This document shows, piece by piece, positions 53,421-63,291 of a DNA stretch of 64,000 bases (position 1 is the stretch's first letter; every line of letters starts with the position of its first letter). This stretch comes from JAIEPW01 sp964471915 (lineage in GTDB: Bacteria; Acidobacteriota; Terriglobia; Bryobacterales; Bryobacteraceae): positions 9,162 through 73,161 of the forward strand of contig CAYYID010000022.1 of the NCBI GenBank assembly GCA_964471915.1, given 5' to 3'. A model generated the notes under the pieces. The model saw only the letters and a program-made list of their open reading frames with translations, had not been told where the DNA came from and searched no databases. The position numbers and the translations under genes were made by a program.

Positions 53421-56084
53421 TCAGAACTGGTAGCGATACCGCAGAGTTACGCCGCGTCCGGGACCGTCGATTCCCCAAGAGATACCGCGATGGCTCTTAT
53501 CGAGCACGTTCGCGACGTCGACGAACAGATCCGAGCCTTCCCGCAGCCGCACTCCGCCGCGCCAGCCCCACACGGCGTAGCCGGGAATGGCGGTGAAGAG
53601 CGGCGCGGAGTCGACCGAACCGAGCACCCGGTTCTGCACCTGGGCTAGCGTCTCGCCGGTCGGCGTCAGGATATTGTTGACGACGAGGCCGCGGACGCGG
53701 GCGCCGTTGGCGAAGAAGCCGGCGATGTTGGCGCGGGAGCGCGGCGCGCCGGTGCGCCGGTCGGCCAGGGCCAGGGACGAAAGCCGGTCCTGCCGCCCGG
53801 CGAGCACGCCGTACACTTCGGTCCAGTAGCGCTTGCCGCCGGGAGCGTAGCGCCAGCGGACGTTCGCGGTGACGGGCGGCGTGCCGCCTTCGATGTCGGG
53901 CGCGAGGCCCGTCACGCGATCCTCGGCGTAAATCCAGGTGAGGTTCTGCGCGAAGCTGAACGAGCGCGAGATCTGCCATTCGAGCTGCTGCTCGATGCCG
54001 TAGGTCCGCGCGCCTTTCAGGTTGCCGCGCACCTGCACCGGAGCGTTCGAGAGCGGCACGAAGACGGCGCCGGTGGCGAGTTGCCGGGTGATGAGCTGAT
54101 CGCCGAGCGCCTGGCCCACCGCGCCCGGGGGCAACAGCAGCGTCTGCGAAGCGATCGTGTCGTTCAGCCGGATGTGGAAGGCGCTCGCCTCCACGCGGAC
54201 CCGGGTGCCGCGCACCAGAAAGCCGAGTTCGAAGCTGTCGCTGGTTTCCGGCCGGACCGGAACCACCGGACGTCCGGTGGCGGCCGCCAGGGCGTCGGCC
54301 CGGCTTCCGATGGTGGCGCCTCGCCCGGCCAGCTCCGACGCAGAGGTTTCGAACGCGCCGTTGCCCTGCAGTCCGATGGTCCCCAGGTCGGTGACGCTGG
54401 GTGCCCGGAAGCCGCGGCTGTACTGCGCGAAGATCCGCAACGGCTGCGCTACTTCATACACGGCGCCCACGCGCCCCGTAACCGCGTTCGCGGCAGCCGA
54501 GTCGTCTGGCCACAGCGGGCGGCTGTTGACCAGGGGAGAGTTGGCGGAGCGGGAGCGGTAAGAAGCGCCCCCGAAGCGCACTGCTCCACTCAAGCGGAGA
54601 CGGCCGCTCGCCAGCGGCTCCCAAACGTCCTGGATAAACACGCCGTAAAGCAGGTACTGCGCACCGCCGGGGATCCGGGGTCGGGACGGCGTCGCCACGC
54701 CCGTGGCGAAATTGAACGTGTAGGCGGGAGCGACCGGCGTTTCCCGGTACACGTCGCCGCCGGCCAGGAGGTCATTGCGCCGGATCCGCCGGCTGGCGAA
54801 GAAATTGGTTCCCCACACCTTCATCCGCTCGTACTGGGTCGTGATGCCAGCACGCGGATTGCCGTTCCCGCCCTGGTTCACGCGCTCTTCGCGCTGCGTG
54901 TTGTAGGACCCGGTGACCTGGAACTGGTCGAACGGCCCGGCCTCGAAGCGCGCATAGCGCAGATACGCGAAGTCCAGCATCAGGTTGCGCACATCGGCGA
55001 CGAGGTTACCGTCGCCGGCGGCGAGCTGATCGGGGCGTTTCGCGCCGTCCACATGATTGCGTTCGTAGTGGCCGGAGAGCTGGCTCCGCGGCGTCAAGGC
55101 GTAGAGGACGTGCAGGGCGCCGCCGTATTGCGTGAAGGCGGAATCCGGAACGCGGCGGCCCAGAACGGTGGACGGCAATCCGAGGAAGCGGGTCACCGCG
55201 GCGTGCGAATCGATCCCCTGGCCCGGGCGCAGCGTGTTGATCCGGCGCGCCGCCAGATTCAGCAGCAGGCCCAGCCGGTTGCCCGAATACGACGCGCCGA
55301 GGGCGGGGCCGAATCCGTGCGTCGCTGAGGTGTACATCGCCGAGGCCTCGGCCCGCCACGGCGGCGATCCCCCAAGGGGTGCCACGCGCGACTGAAAATG
55401 AATGGTGCCGCCCAGCGAATCCGACCCGTACTGCGCGCTGCTGGGACCCCGCAGCACTTCCACGCTCTCCAAGCCCGTAGCCTCGGTCAAATTGAGGAAC
55501 GTGCTGACGCCGCCGCGCTGCGCGGACGTTGTGAACCGCACGCCGTCGCGATAGACGTTCACGTTCCGCCCGAGCAGTCCGCGGACTGCGATGCCCCCCA
55601 TGGCCCCGGAGGTCCGCTGGAGATCGACGCCCACTTCCTCGCGGATCGCTTCGGTGGCCGCCGTGGCCACGCGCTCCTCGATCATCTCGCCGCTGATCAC
55701 GTTCACGCGCTGCGCGATCTGGTCCGTCGACTCCACCATGCTGGTTTCCGCCGTCACCGTGACCTCGCTCTTCACGGCGCTTACCACCAGTTGCACCGCG
55801 CGTTCCAGCGCCAGGCCGCTTTCCAGCCGCACCGGCACGCGCTGGGGAGCGAACTCGGTCTTGGACACTGCGAGCACATAAGACCCGGGACGCACGGGGC
55901 CGATCTGGTACCGCCCCTCCCGGTTCGTCAGCACCGACGCGGCGATCGTCTGGTTTGCCGCCAGCAGCAGCACCCGGGCTCCGGGCACCGCGGCGCCCGC
56001 CGGATCCGTAACGTTCCCTGCAATCTGTGCCGTCTGCGCACCCGCCAGCCCTACCGCGAACAAGAGAAGGAAACCCCGGATCAC
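53421..56084 (-). CDS. TonB-dependent receptor with classical plug (siderophore/cofactor type)
   Basis: 887 residues. A signal peptide (about 1-16) and a regulatory-like domain (about 20-100) are followed by a true plug domain: EAIREEVGVDLQRTSGAMGG, AVRGLLGRNVNVYRDGVRFT, EVLRGPSSAQYGSDSLGGTIHF. The barrel ends RYRYQF. The plug is closer to siderophore, heme or cobalamin receptors than the two Oar-like proteins next to it. No cobalamin riboswitch or Fur-like box was recognised upstream, so the ligand is open. It is divergent from the phosphoesterase at 56141, 56 bases apart. Confidence 0.88.
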   Translation of the reverse strand: MIRGFLLLFAVGLAGAQTAQIAGNVTDPAGAAVPGARVLLLAANQTIAASVLTNREGRYQIGPVRPGSYVLAVSKTEFAPQRVPVRLESGLALERAVQLVVSAVKSEVTVTAETSMVESTDQIAQRVNVISGEMIEERVATAATEAIREEVGVDLQRTSGAMGGIAVRGLLGRNVNVYRDGVRFTTSAQRGGVSTFLNLTEATGLESVEVLRGPSSAQYGSDSLGGTIHFQSRVAPLGGSPPWRAEASAMYTSATHGFGPALGASYSGNRLGLLLNLAARRINTLRPGQGIDSHAAVTRFLGLPSTVLGRRVPDSAFTQYGGALHVLYALTPRSQLSGHYERNHVDGAKRPDQLAAGDGNLVADVRNLMLDFAYLRYARFEAGPFDQFQVTGSYNTQREERVNQGGNGNPRAGITTQYERMKVWGTNFFASRRIRRNDLLAGGDVYRETPVAPAYTFNFATGVATPSRPRIPGGAQYLLYGVFIQDVWEPLASGRLRLSGAVRFGGASYRSRSANSPLVNSRPLWPDDSAAANAVTGRVGAVYEVAQPLRIFAQYSRGFRAPSVTDLGTIGLQGNGAFETSASELAGRGATIGSRADALAAATGRPVVPVRPETSDSFELGFLVRGTRVRVEASAFHIRLNDTIASQTLLLPPGAVGQALGDQLITRQLATGAVFVPLSNAPVQVRGNLKGARTYGIEQQLEWQISRSFSFAQNLTWIYAEDRVTGLAPDIEGGTPPVTANVRWRYAPGGKRYWTEVYGVLAGRQDRLSSLALADRRTGAPRSRANIAGFFANGARVRGLVVNNILTPTGETLAQVQNRVLGSVDSAPLFTAIPGYAVWGWRGGVRLREGSDLFVDVANVLDKSHRGISWGIDGPGRGVTLRYRYQF

Positions 56085-56113
56085 TGCTTGCTAGTATCGC
56101 TGAAACGCTGTTG

Positions 56114-56125
56114 ACACGGCCGTGT
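56114..56125. promoter_or_regulatory. ACACGGCCGTGT palindrome in a divergent promoter region
   Basis: This perfect 12-base palindrome lies between the receptor start (56084, minus) and the phosphoesterase start (56141, plus) and overlaps a consensus TTGACA (56111-56116). No good -10 is found 17 bases downstream. It may be an operator shared by both genes. Confidence 0.35.
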
Positions 56126-56140
56126 GATATCGTGGCCCGC

Positions 56141-58597
56141 ATGTCGCGGTTCTATCTCCTTTTGTCGCTGGCCGGTGCGGCCGCGCTGTCCGCCGTTGGG
56201 TATTTCGCCGTCTCCCGGGCCGGAAAGCAGGCCGACGGATCCTACCTGATTCCGACCGGCCAGCGCCTGACGCCCGCCGGCAAGCACCTCGAAGTCGCGG
56301 ACCGGCCGCTGGGCATGACGCTCAGCCCCGACGGCAAAACCCTGGCCGTCGCCACGGGGTCCAATTTCGCCAAGCGCGCCCTGCATCTGTTCGACCTGGC
56401 CTCCCAGGCCGAGAAACAGAAACTCGAGATCGGCGACAGTTTCGTCGGGGTGGCTTTCTCGCCCGACGGCAAGCGGCTCTACGTGGGCGGCGGCACGGAT
56501 CACGACGTAAAGGTCTTTGAAGCTTCCGCCGGCGCGTTTCGCGAGACCGCGAAAGTGCCGCTCCCGGGCGGCGCCCCCAGCGGCCTGTCTTTGGACGCCA
56601 AGGGCGAGCGGCTTTATGTCGCGCTGAACCTGAAACGTTCGATTGCCGTCATCGATACCGCCAAGCTCAGCGTCGTCGCGGAAGTCGAAACCGGCGCTTA
56701 TCCCTACACCGCCATCGCCACGCCCACCCGAGTCTACGTCTCCAACTGGGGCGGACGCTTTCCGCAGGAAGGCGACGAGTACGACGACCTGTACCGCGTG
56801 GTGCTGGACCCCAAGACCGGCATCCCCAGCACGGGCACGGTGAGCGTGATCGACGCCGCCACGAACAAGAAGCTGCGCGACATCGAAACCGGCCTGCATC
56901 CCAGCGCGATGGCGCTGCGTCCCGGCACTTCGCTGCTCTACGTCGCGAATGCGAACTCCGACACGCTGACCGTAATCGATACCAAGTCCGACAAGGCGGT
57001 CGAAACCATCCCGGTGCGCCTGTACCAAAGCGCGCCCCTCGGCAGCTCGCCGAACGCACTCGCGTTCTCGCCGAACGGCGCGATTCTCTATGTCGCCAAC
57101 GGGACCAACAACGCCGTCGCGGTGCTGGACCTCAAGACCAACAAGGTCTCCGGCTTCATTCCGACGGGCTGGTTCCCGGCGGCGGTGGCCGCCGATCCGC
57201 AGGGCAAGCAGTTGCTGATCGCCAGCGGCTACGGCTTCGGGTCCATCGCGCCGACTTCCCGCGCCGGCCGCAGCTACCGCGACCGTGCCGGCGTGGTTTC
57301 GTTCCTCGACTTGCCCACGCCGGACGAGCTGGCCCGCTTCACGCGCCAGGTGATGGAGAACAACCGCGCGCAGGAGGGCCCGGCGCGGCCCGCGCAGGCC
57401 AACCATCCGATCCCCATGGTGGCCGGCCGCAACACGCCGATCAAGCACGTCTTTTACATCATCAAGGAGAACCGGACGTACGACCAGGTGTTCGGCGATC
57501 TGCCGCAGGGCAACGGCGATCCGTCGCTGGTCCAGTTCGGCCGCGACGTCACGCCCAACCACCATGCGCTGGTGGAGCAGTTCGTCCTGCTCGATAACTT
57601 CTATACCCCGGGCGATCAGAGCGCGCTGGGCCATATCTGGTCGACGATGGCGTGGGCCGGCGACTGGGCGCACAAGTACTCGAACGGCCGCAACGACGGC
57701 AATCCCATGAAGTTCGCGCCCACGGGACACCTGTGGGACCACGCCCGCCGCAACGGACGGACCGTCCGGGTCTATGGTGAGCAGATGCGCCACCAGCTTT
57801 CGAAAGCCGATGCCAACTTCGCGGAGATCTACGAGGACTGGAAGAGCGGCGCGAACCGGATCACCACGCGCATTGTCTCCAAGAACCCGACGTTCCGCGA
57901 GGTGGCCGCGCCCGAGTATCCGGGCTACGACCTGCGGATTCCCGACCAGCGCCGCGCGGATGTCTTCCTGCGCGAGTTCCGCGAGTTCGAGAAGAACGGC
58001 AACCTGCCGAACCTGAACATCCTGCTGATCGGCAACGACCACACCAGCGGCACGCGCGAAGGCTTCCCGACGCCGCGGGCGAGCGTCGCCGACAACGACC
58101 TGGCGCTCGGCCGCATGGTGGAGGCGATCTCGAAGTCGCGGTACTGGAAAGAGTCGGCGATCTTCGTCGTCGAGGACGACTCGCAGGCCGGCCTAGACCA
58201 CGTGGACGGCCACCGGACCGTCGCGCTCGTAATCAGCCCGTACACGAAGCGCAAGTTCGTCGATTCGACGTTCTACACCACCATCAACATGGTGCGCACG
58301 ATCGAGCAGATTCTGGGATTGCCGCCGATGAACCTCTTCGACCATTCGGCCGACCCGATGTTCTCCAGCTTCACGCCGCAGGCGGACTTTGCGCCTTACG
58401 CCGCGCTGCAGAACCAGATCGCGCTGAATGAGATGAACCCGAACGTCCGGGCGCTCCGCGGCCTCCAGCGGGAACTGGCGCTGGCGTCGATGAAGATGGA
58501 TTTCGACGATCCCGACGAAGCGCCGGAGCAGTTGCTGAACCGCGTGATCTGGCACTCGGTGAAGGGATACGACCGGCCATACCCGGCACGCCGGTAG
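56141..58597 (+). CDS. Beta-propeller/phosphoesterase fusion protein (exported)
   Basis: 818 residues from the ATG at 56141. An N-terminal hydrophobic anchor or signal (about 4-24) is followed by YVTN-type beta-propeller repeats (about 45-400; for example GMTLSPDGKTLAVATG, GVAFSPDGKRLYVGGG, LLYVANANSDTLTVID). A C-terminal phosphoesterase domain of the phospholipase C/acid phosphatase type starts at KHVFYIIKENRTYDQVFGD and continues with ILLIGNDHTSGTREG and FVVEDDSQAGLDHVDGHRT, which supply metal ligands. It probably hydrolyses phosphate esters in the periplasm; the propeller may bind the substrate or a partner. Confidence 0.88.
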   Translation: MSRFYLLLSLAGAAALSAVGYFAVSRAGKQADGSYLIPTGQRLTPAGKHLEVADRPLGMTLSPDGKTLAVATGSNFAKRALHLFDLASQAEKQKLEIGDSFVGVAFSPDGKRLYVGGGTDHDVKVFEASAGAFRETAKVPLPGGAPSGLSLDAKGERLYVALNLKRSIAVIDTAKLSVVAEVETGAYPYTAIATPTRVYVSNWGGRFPQEGDEYDDLYRVVLDPKTGIPSTGTVSVIDAATNKKLRDIETGLHPSAMALRPGTSLLYVANANSDTLTVIDTKSDKAVETIPVRLYQSAPLGSSPNALAFSPNGAILYVANGTNNAVAVLDLKTNKVSGFIPTGWFPAAVAADPQGKQLLIASGYGFGSIAPTSRAGRSYRDRAGVVSFLDLPTPDELARFTRQVMENNRAQEGPARPAQANHPIPMVAGRNTPIKHVFYIIKENRTYDQVFGDLPQGNGDPSLVQFGRDVTPNHHALVEQFVLLDNFYTPGDQSALGHIWSTMAWAGDWAHKYSNGRNDGNPMKFAPTGHLWDHARRNGRTVRVYGEQMRHQLSKADANFAEIYEDWKSGANRITTRIVSKNPTFREVAAPEYPGYDLRIPDQRRADVFLREFREFEKNGNLPNLNILLIGNDHTSGTREGFPTPRASVADNDLALGRMVEAISKSRYWKESAIFVVEDDSQAGLDHVDGHRTVALVISPYTKRKFVDSTFYTTINMVRTIEQILGLPPMNLFDHSADPMFSSFTPQADFAPYAALQNQIALNEMNPNVRALRGLQRELALASMKMDFDDPDEAPEQLLNRVIWHSVKGYDRPYPARR

Positions 58598-58680
58598 AGC
58601 GCGGGATCAAGCAAGCCGGAACGGAAGGTCACCGGCGGATTTCAAGTGCGCGGCCGCCGGGACGATGGCCCGAAGACGCC

Positions 58681-58995
58681 TCACTCGATCGTCACGCAGG
58701 AACCGGTAACCGCTGCGTCGACGGCGGCGGTCACGTTCCCGATATGCGGCCGCACCACCGGCCAATTGATCGCCGACATGATGAGAACCGCGAACGGGCG
58801 TCCCGAGAGGTTCTGTTGTGTCCGGATGTTCTTGTCGACGGTGAGAAAAGCATCGAATCCCTCGCCGGCGATGAGGTCAAGCAACTCGCCGTTCTTGATC
58901 CCGCCCCATTGCCGGCCCGCTACTGTGTGGACCTCGTGGTGCCGCAGGTACCGGACCAGCTTGGCTGGCACGTCCTCATCCAACAGAACCTTCAA
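58681..58995 (-). CDS. DUF5615 PIN-like toxin
   Basis: 104 residues from a TTG at 58995 (LKVLLDEDVPAKLVRYLRHH). The TTG overlaps the DUF433 stop as TTGA, which decides this start; longer starts would run into the DUF433 gene. PIN-like acids are seen in LLDEDVP and AFLTVDKNIRTQQNL. DUF5615 proteins are predicted RNases paired with DUF433 antitoxins, as found here. Confidence 0.82.
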   Translation of the reverse strand: MKVLLDEDVPAKLVRYLRHHEVHTVAGRQWGGIKNGELLDLIAGEGFDAFLTVDKNIRTQQNLSGRPFAVLIMSAINWPVVRPHIGNVTAAVDAAVTGSCVTIE

Positions 58996-59246
58996 GCTCG
59001 CGCCTGCAGTTGGTGCGCGTCCCGGTAGTCGAGGATCGCCCGGATCGATTCCAGGCCAGCCTCCGGGTAGCAATCCAGCGTCTCGGCAAGCGCCGCATCC
59101 GGAGCAAGACCCTCATCGAGGAATGCGTCGTAGTTGCCCGTGATCGCCGCGACCGGAAGGCGCGTATTCCGCAGCAGAGGCACGCCTCCGGCCTTGCCGG
59201 GAATCACCTCCACAAGTGGACATCGTGACCAGTCGAGCGCCATCAT
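58992..59246 (-). CDS. DUF433 antitoxin
   Basis: 84 residues from the ATG pair at 59246/59243, with GAGGAGC upstream; the much longer frame upstream was rejected. DUF433 motifs are GVPLLRNTRLPVAAI, LDEGLAPDAALAETL and ESIRAILDYRDAH, a small helix-turn-helix-like fold. It is the usual partner of DUF5615. A TATGAT hexamer on the minus strand lies about 25 bases before the start. Confidence 0.82.
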   Translation of the reverse strand: MMALDWSRCPLVEVIPGKAGGVPLLRNTRLPVAAITGNYDAFLDEGLAPDAALAETLDCYPEAGLESIRAILDYRDAHQLQARA

Positions 59247-59346
59247 GAGCAATGCTCCTCGCCTGCTCTCATCATATCGGTTTCCGAGAAGATTGCGCGG
59301 CGCCAGCACGACTACTCCCCAGCAATCGCCATGCCGCGACAGCCCG

Positions 59347-61797
59347 TTACCGGACTTCCTGCCGGAGCTTCGCGACCTCGCCCGCGATCCGGTCCCGCAG
59401 CGCCCCCACCTCAGCGTCGCCGGCGAACGAAGCCAGCGGCATGCCTTCGCGCAGGTTCGCGTCCAGATACTGGATCGCAAGAAATCCTCGCTCCGCCGCC
59501 GCGGTCAACTTCTCCAGGAGACCCTTCCGGTCGCCCACCGCGCCGAACGCGGCGGCGGCCTGGAACAGGGTCCAGGGATCGTCGCTCTTCACCTTGGCCA
59601 ACTGCTCCTGGGCTTTGTCCTTCTCGCCGAGGGCGGCGTACAGGCGGGCGAGCCACAGGCGGTTGCGCGGGTTATCCACCTTGGCGAGCTGCACTTCGGC
59701 CAGCCGGGCGCCCTCGCGCCACGTCGCCTGCGCCTGTCCGTCTTTACCCGCCAGCGCGTAAGCGCGGCCCAGGTCGAACCAGACGTTGAACTCGCTCTGC
59801 CGCCGCGCCAGGTGTTGCGCACCGGCCTGCGCGGCTTCTTCGTATCGCTTCAGCTCGGTGTAGTGCAACAAGGCCATCCACTCGGCGCCGTGATTCCGCC
59901 CCAGCACCGGCTGCAGGACTTCCAGTCCCTTGCGGTAGTTGCCCAGCCCGTAGTAGGCGCGGCTGGCGAGGATCCGCACGTCGGCGCGCCCCGGGTCCAG
60001 CGCCGCCGCGCGTTCGCCCGCTTCCACCGCCTGCTCCAGCAGGCCGGCGCGGAAGTAAGCGGAAGACGCGCCGAGGAGTGCGTCCACGTCATTGCCCGCC
60101 GCGGCCGCCAGCCGGCCGGCCGCTGCGATCGCTGCCCGGGCGCGCCCCAGCGACTGTTCGATCTCCACGCGCGCGCGCAGCGCCAGCACGTTTTCGGCGT
60201 CCAGCTCCAGCGCCTGATTCACGCCGGCCTGCGCCGACTCGAGCGCGGCTTGATCCACGCGGCCGACGACGAACTCGCGCGCCTTCGCCAGACCTGCCGC
60301 GCCCAGCGCATCCGGATACTTCGGATCCAGCTTCAGCGCCTCGGCCAGCAGCGGCAGCGCGCGTGCCGCGCCGTCTTCGGCCGGGCCCGACAACTGGCGC
60401 CAGCCGCGCAGGAACCAGTTATACGCCTGTCCGTTGGCGCGCCCGGCGCGCGAGAGTACGAGCACGTCCTTCGCGGTGACGGTGAGGCCCAATCCCTGTT
60501 TCACCTGCTCCGCGACGCGCTTTTCGAACTGCCCCGTCTCCGGATCCCCGACCTCCAGGCGGCCGGCCTTCCAGCGATCCTTGCCGCGCCGGGCGTCGAT
60601 CAGTTTCAGCTCCAGCGCCGTGCGCCCGCCCTCGCGGATCGCGCGTCCGGTGAGGACGGCGTCGACGCCGAGTTCCTTGGCCGCGGCCAGCGGATCCCGG
60701 CCCGCGAAGTCCGCCGAGCGCGAGTAACTCACTACGCGCAGGTTGTCGAGGAAGGCCATGCGCCCCGCCAGCGCCGCGGCAAAAGCGTCACCCCAGCCGT
60801 CGGTGGTCGGCAGCGGCAGCACGGCGATCGTGAGCGTTTCCGGCGCGCGGTTCGCCATCATCCACCACGCACCCGCCGCAATCGCGGCGACACCCAGCGC
60901 GCCGGCGGCGATCCAGGCCCGGGAAGTCACGCCGCGGCGCGCCGCATGCTGGCCCGTCTGTTCGGGCATCGTGTCGAGCAGCGCTTCGAGATCCCGCACC
61001 AGGTCCCCCATGGTCTGGTACCGCTGGTCGCGCGGCTTCTGCAGGCATTTCCGGATGATCCGCTCCAGCTCCGGGACCGCGGGCAGGCCCAGCGGCGCGG
61101 GCGGGTTCATGAGGATATTGCTTACCGTGGCCGCCACCGTCGGACCCGCGAACGCCTGCCGCCCGGTCACCATCTCGTACAGCATGGAACCGAAGCTGAA
61201 CACGTCGCTGCGGCCGTCCGGCGATTCGTTGTTCACCTGCTCCGGCGACATGTACAGCACCGTGCCGATCATCGTGCCGATCTCTCGCGTCGACAGCAGC
61301 GCCGCGTCGTCGTCGTTGACGACGTTCGGACCCGCGAAGGCGGCGACGCCGAAGTCCATGAGCTTGGCCCGGCCGGTCGGCAGCAGCATCACGTTCTGCG
61401 GCTTCACGTCGCGATGGACGATGCCGCGCGCGTGCGCGGCGTCCAGCGCGCCGGCCACCTGCACCGCAATCTTCACCGCCTCGCGCACCGCCAGCTTCCC
61501 GCTCTTCAGCCGTTCGTCCAGCGTCTCGCCCTCGAGGTACGGCATCACCACGAAGTACTCGCCGTCCTCTTCTACCACTTCGAAGACGCCGCAAATCGCC
61601 GGATGCTCCAGCGCCGCGGCGGCCTGTGCCTCCCGCATCAGCAGGTTCCGCGCCTTCTCGTCCTTGGCCAGCGGGCCGGTGAGCATCTTGATCGCCACCT
61701 GGCGGCCCAACTGCGTGTCTCGCGCCAGGTACACGCTGCCCATGCCGCCCTGTCCGAGCTGCTTTTCGATCGCGTAACGGGAAATCGACTCTCTCAT
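59347..61797 (-). CDS. Membrane Ser/Thr protein kinase with C-terminal TPR region
   Basis: 816 residues from the ATG at 61797; an upstream ATG at 61848 would add 17 residues and lie nine bases from the divergent gene. The kinase domain has LGQGGMGSVYLARD, Lys37 in VAIK, HRDVKPQN (128-135), DFG (148-150) and the SPE of MSPEQ (184-186), so it should be active. One transmembrane helix lies at about 294-314. Outside it are a segment resembling a TolB/adenylate-cyclase-associated fold (LAVLPLPTTDGWGDAF-like, about 320-430) and TPR repeats to the end. Such fusions are frequent in Acidobacteria. The target is unknown. Confidence 0.9.
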   Translation of the reverse strand: MRESISRYAIEKQLGQGGMGSVYLARDTQLGRQVAIKMLTGPLAKDEKARNLLMREAQAAAALEHPAICGVFEVVEEDGEYFVVMPYLEGETLDERLKSGKLAVREAVKIAVQVAGALDAAHARGIVHRDVKPQNVMLLPTGRAKLMDFGVAAFAGPNVVNDDDAALLSTREIGTMIGTVLYMSPEQVNNESPDGRSDVFSFGSMLYEMVTGRQAFAGPTVAATVSNILMNPPAPLGLPAVPELERIIRKCLQKPRDQRYQTMGDLVRDLEALLDTMPEQTGQHAARRGVTSRAWIAAGALGVAAIAAGAWWMMANRAPETLTIAVLPLPTTDGWGDAFAAALAGRMAFLDNLRVVSYSRSADFAGRDPLAAAKELGVDAVLTGRAIREGGRTALELKLIDARRGKDRWKAGRLEVGDPETGQFEKRVAEQVKQGLGLTVTAKDVLVLSRAGRANGQAYNWFLRGWRQLSGPAEDGAARALPLLAEALKLDPKYPDALGAAGLAKAREFVVGRVDQAALESAQAGVNQALELDAENVLALRARVEIEQSLGRARAAIAAAGRLAAAAGNDVDALLGASSAYFRAGLLEQAVEAGERAAALDPGRADVRILASRAYYGLGNYRKGLEVLQPVLGRNHGAEWMALLHYTELKRYEEAAQAGAQHLARRQSEFNVWFDLGRAYALAGKDGQAQATWREGARLAEVQLAKVDNPRNRLWLARLYAALGEKDKAQEQLAKVKSDDPWTLFQAAAAFGAVGDRKGLLEKLTAAAERGFLAIQYLDANLREGMPLASFAGDAEVGALRDRIAGEVAKLRQEVR

Positions 61798-61857
61798 TGC
61801 GGGGTGCGGGCGAGGAAGCTCCATCCTAACAAAATCATCCTGTGTCATCTTGTAAAG

Positions 61858-63288
61858 ATGCCGCTCCGCGCGTTCGCCTTCGTACTAGTCCTTCCCCTGT
61901 TCGCCGCCGACGACCGCGCGGTGCTCGACGCCATCTCGGCGGAGTCCCTGCGCGGCCACGTCTCCTTTCTCGCCTCGGACCTCCTGGAAGGCCGCGCCAC
62001 GCCCTCCCGCGGCCTCGACCTCGCCGCCGAGTACATCGCCGCGCAGTTCCGGCGCGCCGGCCTGACGCCCGCCGGCGACGACGGGTTCTTCCAGACCGCG
62101 GCGTTCGTGGAGATGGAAACCGACCTATCCGGCTTTGCCGGCTCTCTGGTCTCGGGGTCGCGGACTATACCGCTCGAAGCCGGGCAGATCCGGATCCAGA
62201 ACTCGCGGGCGCTGCAATTGAGCGTCCCCGTGCTGCGCCTGCGGGAGAGCAACCTCGCCGAGGTGCTCGCGCGCCCGTCGCTCGCCGGCTCCGCCCTGTA
62301 CGTCACCCTGCCGCCGCAGAAGATCGCGGAGAACCTGGAGGCGCTCACGCGCCTGAAGCCGGACCTTGTGATCCTGAACAACGCGCTGTTTCTCGGTCCC
62401 GCCAACCGCAAGCGGCTCGCCGATCCCCGGCGGACCGCGGAGGAAGCGCCGCTGTTCGCCCTGGCCGGCGGTGGCGAGAGCAAGCAGTTGCTGGAAGGCG
62501 ACGAACCCGTCACCATCTCCCTGACCGTGAAAGCGCCCAAGGAGACCCCGGCGCGGCTGCGCAACGTGATCGGGATCCTGCCGGGCTCCGACCCCGTCCT
62601 CAAAGAGACCTACGTGATGGTGACCGCCCACTACGACCACATCGGCGTGCGCACGGCGGGCGAGGACCGGATCGCCAACGGCGCCAACGACGACGCCTCG
62701 GGAACCGCCGGCGTGATCGAGCTCGCCGCCGCGTTCGGCGCGAGTAAGACCCGGCCGGCCCGCAGCCTGGTGTTCCTCACCTTCTTTGGCGAGGAGCTCG
62801 GCATGGTGGGGTCGCGTTACTACGGACGCAACCCGGTGGTCCCCCTGCGGCAGACCGTCGCCAATCTCAACCTGGAGCAGATCGGCCGTTCCGACGCGCG
62901 GGAAGGTCCGGTGGCGGGCACGGCGTCGATCACCGGCTTCGACTTCTCCGGTCTGCCCCGCGTATTCGCCGCGGCCGGCGACCGCACCGGCATCCGCGTC
63001 TACAAGGACGACAAGCGCAGCGATGCGTTCTTCAATCGCTCCGACAACCAGGCGCTGGCGGACGTCGGCATCCCGTCCCATACCCTTTGCGTCGCCTTCG
63101 AGTACGCCGACTACCACGGCGTCGGCGACCACTGGGACAAGCTGGACTATCCCAACATGGCCCAGACCCTGCGCATGATCGCGGCCGGTCTGGGCGATCT
63201 TGCTTCGTCAGCACAGCCGCCGGTGTGGAGTTCGGCGAACCCGAGGGCCAAGTCGTACCTGGACGCCGCGCGGAAGCTGGGAAACTAG
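61858..63288 (+). CDS. Secreted M28-family zinc peptidase
   Basis: 476 residues from the ATG at 61858, with a signal peptide (about 1-16). A PA-like insert (about 85-230) precedes the M28 metal site: VTAHYDHIGVR, NGANDDASGTAGVIELAAAF and FFGEELGMVGSRYYG. HTLCVAFEYADYHG supplies the last His. It differs from the M28 protein at 15927 in the insert and C-terminus. It is divergent from the kinase and followed after three bases by a GNAT gene, probably as one transcript. Confidence 0.88.
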   Translation: MPLRAFAFVLVLPLFAADDRAVLDAISAESLRGHVSFLASDLLEGRATPSRGLDLAAEYIAAQFRRAGLTPAGDDGFFQTAAFVEMETDLSGFAGSLVSGSRTIPLEAGQIRIQNSRALQLSVPVLRLRESNLAEVLARPSLAGSALYVTLPPQKIAENLEALTRLKPDLVILNNALFLGPANRKRLADPRRTAEEAPLFALAGGGESKQLLEGDEPVTISLTVKAPKETPARLRNVIGILPGSDPVLKETYVMVTAHYDHIGVRTAGEDRIANGANDDASGTAGVIELAAAFGASKTRPARSLVFLTFFGEELGMVGSRYYGRNPVVPLRQTVANLNLEQIGRSDAREGPVAGTASITGFDFSGLPRVFAAAGDRTGIRVYKDDKRSDAFFNRSDNQALADVGIPSHTLCVAFEYADYHGVGDHWDKLDYPNMAQTLRMIAAGLGDLASSAQPPVWSSANPRAKSYLDAARKLGN

Positions 63289-63291
63289 GCC

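Noticed and set aside
56085..56140. Cobalamin riboswitch or Fur box upstream of the classical TonB receptor
   Set aside because: The 56-base region is too short for a cobalamin riboswitch and has no recognisable B12 box or AT-rich Fur-type sequence.
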